A stretch of 6,171 nt of DNA, taken from NCBI GenBank assembly GCA_031273835.1, contig JAISRD010000251.1, forward strand, positions 1 through 6,171, written 5' to 3'. The position numbers and the translations under genes were made by a program. The DNA is from Treponema sp. GTDB lineage: Bacteria > Spirochaetota > Spirochaetia > Treponematales > Breznakiellaceae. Numbering within the stretch: the stretch's first letter is position 1; every line of letters starts with the position of its first letter. This document shows, in pieces, positions 5,110-6,171 of the stretch. Under the pieces are notes generated by a model. It ran no database searches. It was not told where the DNA came from and saw only the letters and a program-made list of their open reading frames with translations.

Positions 5110-6171
5110 ATGTTAATACACCCCCAAATACAAGTTCCATCTGAAGCCGGCGGAGTCCCCCGTGGTTTAGATCCGTCGTTTGAAGGGATTAAGGATTCCA
5201 GTTATGAAATCCAGGGGACCGCCAGCGGATCCCCGGGGACCAAAAGGGGCCGGAAAAAAGACGGTCTTGGGGTCTTTTCCCAATTACTTGCAGGGTTATT
5301 TAAGCAAAAAGGACCGGAAACGGGACCGGAAAAAGCCGGGGGGTCTGTTATGGCTTTCGGTCTTGACCGGAAAAAGCCCCGCGAGGCCGACGGGCCGGTC
5401 CCGAGGGGCGGAAAAGATCCCCTGGGAAACAAAAAATCCGAAGGACCCCTGAAGCTTGCGGCGGAGCAGGGGCCGAAGGAAAAAAAATCCGCCAAATCCC
5501 TCGATTCTTTCGATCCTTTCACTTCCTTCAAGTCCTCTGATTCTCCCGCTTCTCTTGATTCCCCGGATTCTCTCAACGCCCTCAATCCCTCCAATGGGGA
5601 ATCAGGTCCGGCTTCCGGACAGGCGCCGGGGGATCTTTCGTTCTTCGGGGAAGAAAGGCCGGACGGTTCCGTAACCCTTTTAGGGGGGGATGAAAATTAT
5701 GGGGTCCCCCCAACGCTGGGAAAGGAGGGCCGGAGATCCGCCCTTAGGGGTTCCGAAAAGGGGGAGAATCCCACCGGAAAGACCGAAAAGTTCCGCCGGG
5801 AATATCCCGCCGTGTCTCTCCAGCTTCCGGTGGAGGATAAAAAAAACCGGGAAAGCCGGACGGGTGACAGGGTCCGGGACAGGCGCAGGACCGTGGAAGT
5901 AACGGATCTCCGGGCCGGAACCGGCCCGGAAGCGGCGGCCTCCCTGTCTCTTAAGGCCCTGGAGGAGACCCGCAATTCCGGCGAGATGGTTGTTGATCTG
6001 CGGCCGGTTTCGGCAAAATCCGGCGGTTCGGGGAGCTCCGAAAACTTCCCCTCCGAAATACCCCGGGGGCAGGAGAGTTTCGAAACCATGCTGGCCAGGG
6101 AACTGGGGGGGGAACTTTCCCAGGATATTGTAAAACAGGCGGCCATCGTACTGAGAAACGGAGACAGCGGT
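5110..6171 (+). CDS. fliK: Flagellar hook-length control protein FliK, N-terminal 354 residues (runs off window end)
   Basis: FliK is secreted through the flagellar export apparatus during hook growth; it acts as a molecular ruler and its C-terminal domain switches FlhB from hook to filament substrates. The frame is open from ATG 5110 to the window end, 354 codons. As is usual for FliK, the N-terminal part is hydrophilic, low in complexity and rich in G, P, S, K, E and R, with few hydrophobic segments (FSQLLAGLF at 56-64). A run of S-x-D/N triads lies at 127-162. The last visible part (SFETMLARELGGELSQDIVKQ, about 323-343, then AIVLRNGDSG) looks like the entry to the conserved C-terminal FliK domain, which lies outside the window. 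Position directly after flbB supports the name (flbC in older Borrelia usage). Homopolymers A8 (5480-5487), G7 (5683-5689) and G8 (6105-6112) lie in frame. The N-terminal sequence itself is not recognisable, so the call leans on context and composition. Confidence 0.85.
   Translation, partial: MLIHPQIQVPSEAGGVPRGLDPSFEGIKDSSYEIQGTASGSPGTKRGRKKDGLGVFSQLLAGLFKQKGPETGPEKAGGSVMAFGLDRKKPREADGPVPRGGKDPLGNKKSEGPLKLAAEQGPKEKKSAKSLDSFDPFTSFKSSDSPASLDSPDSLNALNPSNGESGPASGQAPGDLSFFGEERPDGSVTLLGGDENYGVPPTLGKEGRRSALRGSEKGENPTGKTEKFRREYPAVSLQLPVEDKKNRESRTGDRVRDRRRTVEVTDLRAGTGPEAAASLSLKALEETRNSGEMVVDLRPVSAKSGGSGSSENFPSEIPRGQESFETMLARELGGELSQDIVKQAAIVLRNGDSG
5324..5378 (+). repeat. 14-bp direct repeat within fliK, read in two frames
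   Basis: GACCGGAAAAAGCC occurs at 5324-5337 and again at 5365-5378. The 41-base offset is not a multiple of three, so the copies encode different peptides (GPEKA and DRKKP). A shorter relative, GACCGGAAA, lies at 5312-5320 and CCGGAAAAAA at 5250-5259. Similarity is at DNA level, not protein level. Confidence 0.6.
5488..5595 (+). repeat. Degenerate 9-bp minisatellite (12 units) in the fliK ruler region
   Basis: Residues 127-162 of FliK divide into twelve tripeptides: SAK SLD SFD PFT SFK SSD SPA SLD SPD SLN ALN PSN. Most follow S-x-D/N. The coding strand is strongly pyrimidine-rich here, with TCC/TCT, CTC/TTC and GAT recurring every 9 bases. The complementary strand is correspondingly purine-rich and open, but it is not a gene. 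An A8 tract directly precedes the array. Confidence 0.7.
5909..5930 (+). repeat. GC-rich 10-bp inverted repeat with 2-base spacer inside fliK
   Basis: TCCGGGCCGG (5909-5918) and CCGGCCCGGA (5921-5930) are perfect complements separated by AA. In RNA this would be a very stable hairpin with a GAAC loop and nine pairs. It encodes LRAGTGPE at about 267-274. A smaller relative, GTCCGG-CTT-CCGGAC, lies at 5606-5620. No T-run follows, so it is not a terminator. Confidence 0.65.

Noticed and set aside
5202..5594. 130-residue minus-strand frame with E/S/R-rich repeats
   Set aside because: It mirrors the pyrimidine-rich triad array of fliK; the repetitive look is a consequence of the 9-bp repeat, and there is no supporting start signal or context.

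Overview
The window reads as a spirochaete chromosome segment, most likely a Treponema relative of fairly high G+C (the termite-gut or Breznakiellaceae type is my guess from composition, not proven). The lineage call rests on three things. First, the pair flbB-fliK occurs in the order known from spirochaete periplasmic-flagellum operons. Second, the GAPDH carries features shared with kinetoplastid enzymes, a known peculiarity of spirochaete GAPDHs. Third, the prolyl-tRNA synthetase is bacterial type and treponeme-like.

Layout. Bases 1-500 (minus strand) hold the first 166 codons of gap (glyceraldehyde-3-phosphate dehydrogenase); the window edge falls just past the catalytic cysteine codon. 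A 145-base gap (501-645) carries a sigma70-type promoter for gap. Bases 646-2463 (minus) are a complete proS. The 95-base divergent region 2473-2567 holds a perfect 8-bp inverted repeat overlapping the -35 box of a good rightward promoter. This promoter is so close to the next start codon that the transcript would be nearly leaderless. Rightward, 2568-3536 encodes an exported protein of unknown function with an NTF2/DUF4440-like C-terminus. It is followed after 7 bases by uppP (3544-4377), the undecaprenyl-diphosphate phosphatase. These two look like one envelope-related transcription unit.

After a 99-base gap a flagellar unit begins. A very good match to a sigma28 (FliA) promoter sits at 4407-4433. 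Then come flbB (4477-5070, TTG start with a strong ribosome binding site), a 39-base spacer forming a perfect 9-bp hairpin that buries the fliK ribosome binding site, and fliK (5110 to the window end, hook-length control, C-terminal domain outside the window). FlbB is the scaffold of the spirochaete flagellar collar at the motor. FliK sets hook length, so this unit likely continues into flgD and flgE beyond the window.

No mobile element, CRISPR array, tRNA or rRNA is visible, and no gene-free stretch exceeds 150 bases. The most interesting items are regulatory or structural: the SD-sequestering hairpin before fliK, the sigma28 promoter, the dyad over a near-leaderless promoter, and a 12-unit, 9-bp degenerate minisatellite inside the fliK ruler region next to homopolymer tracts.
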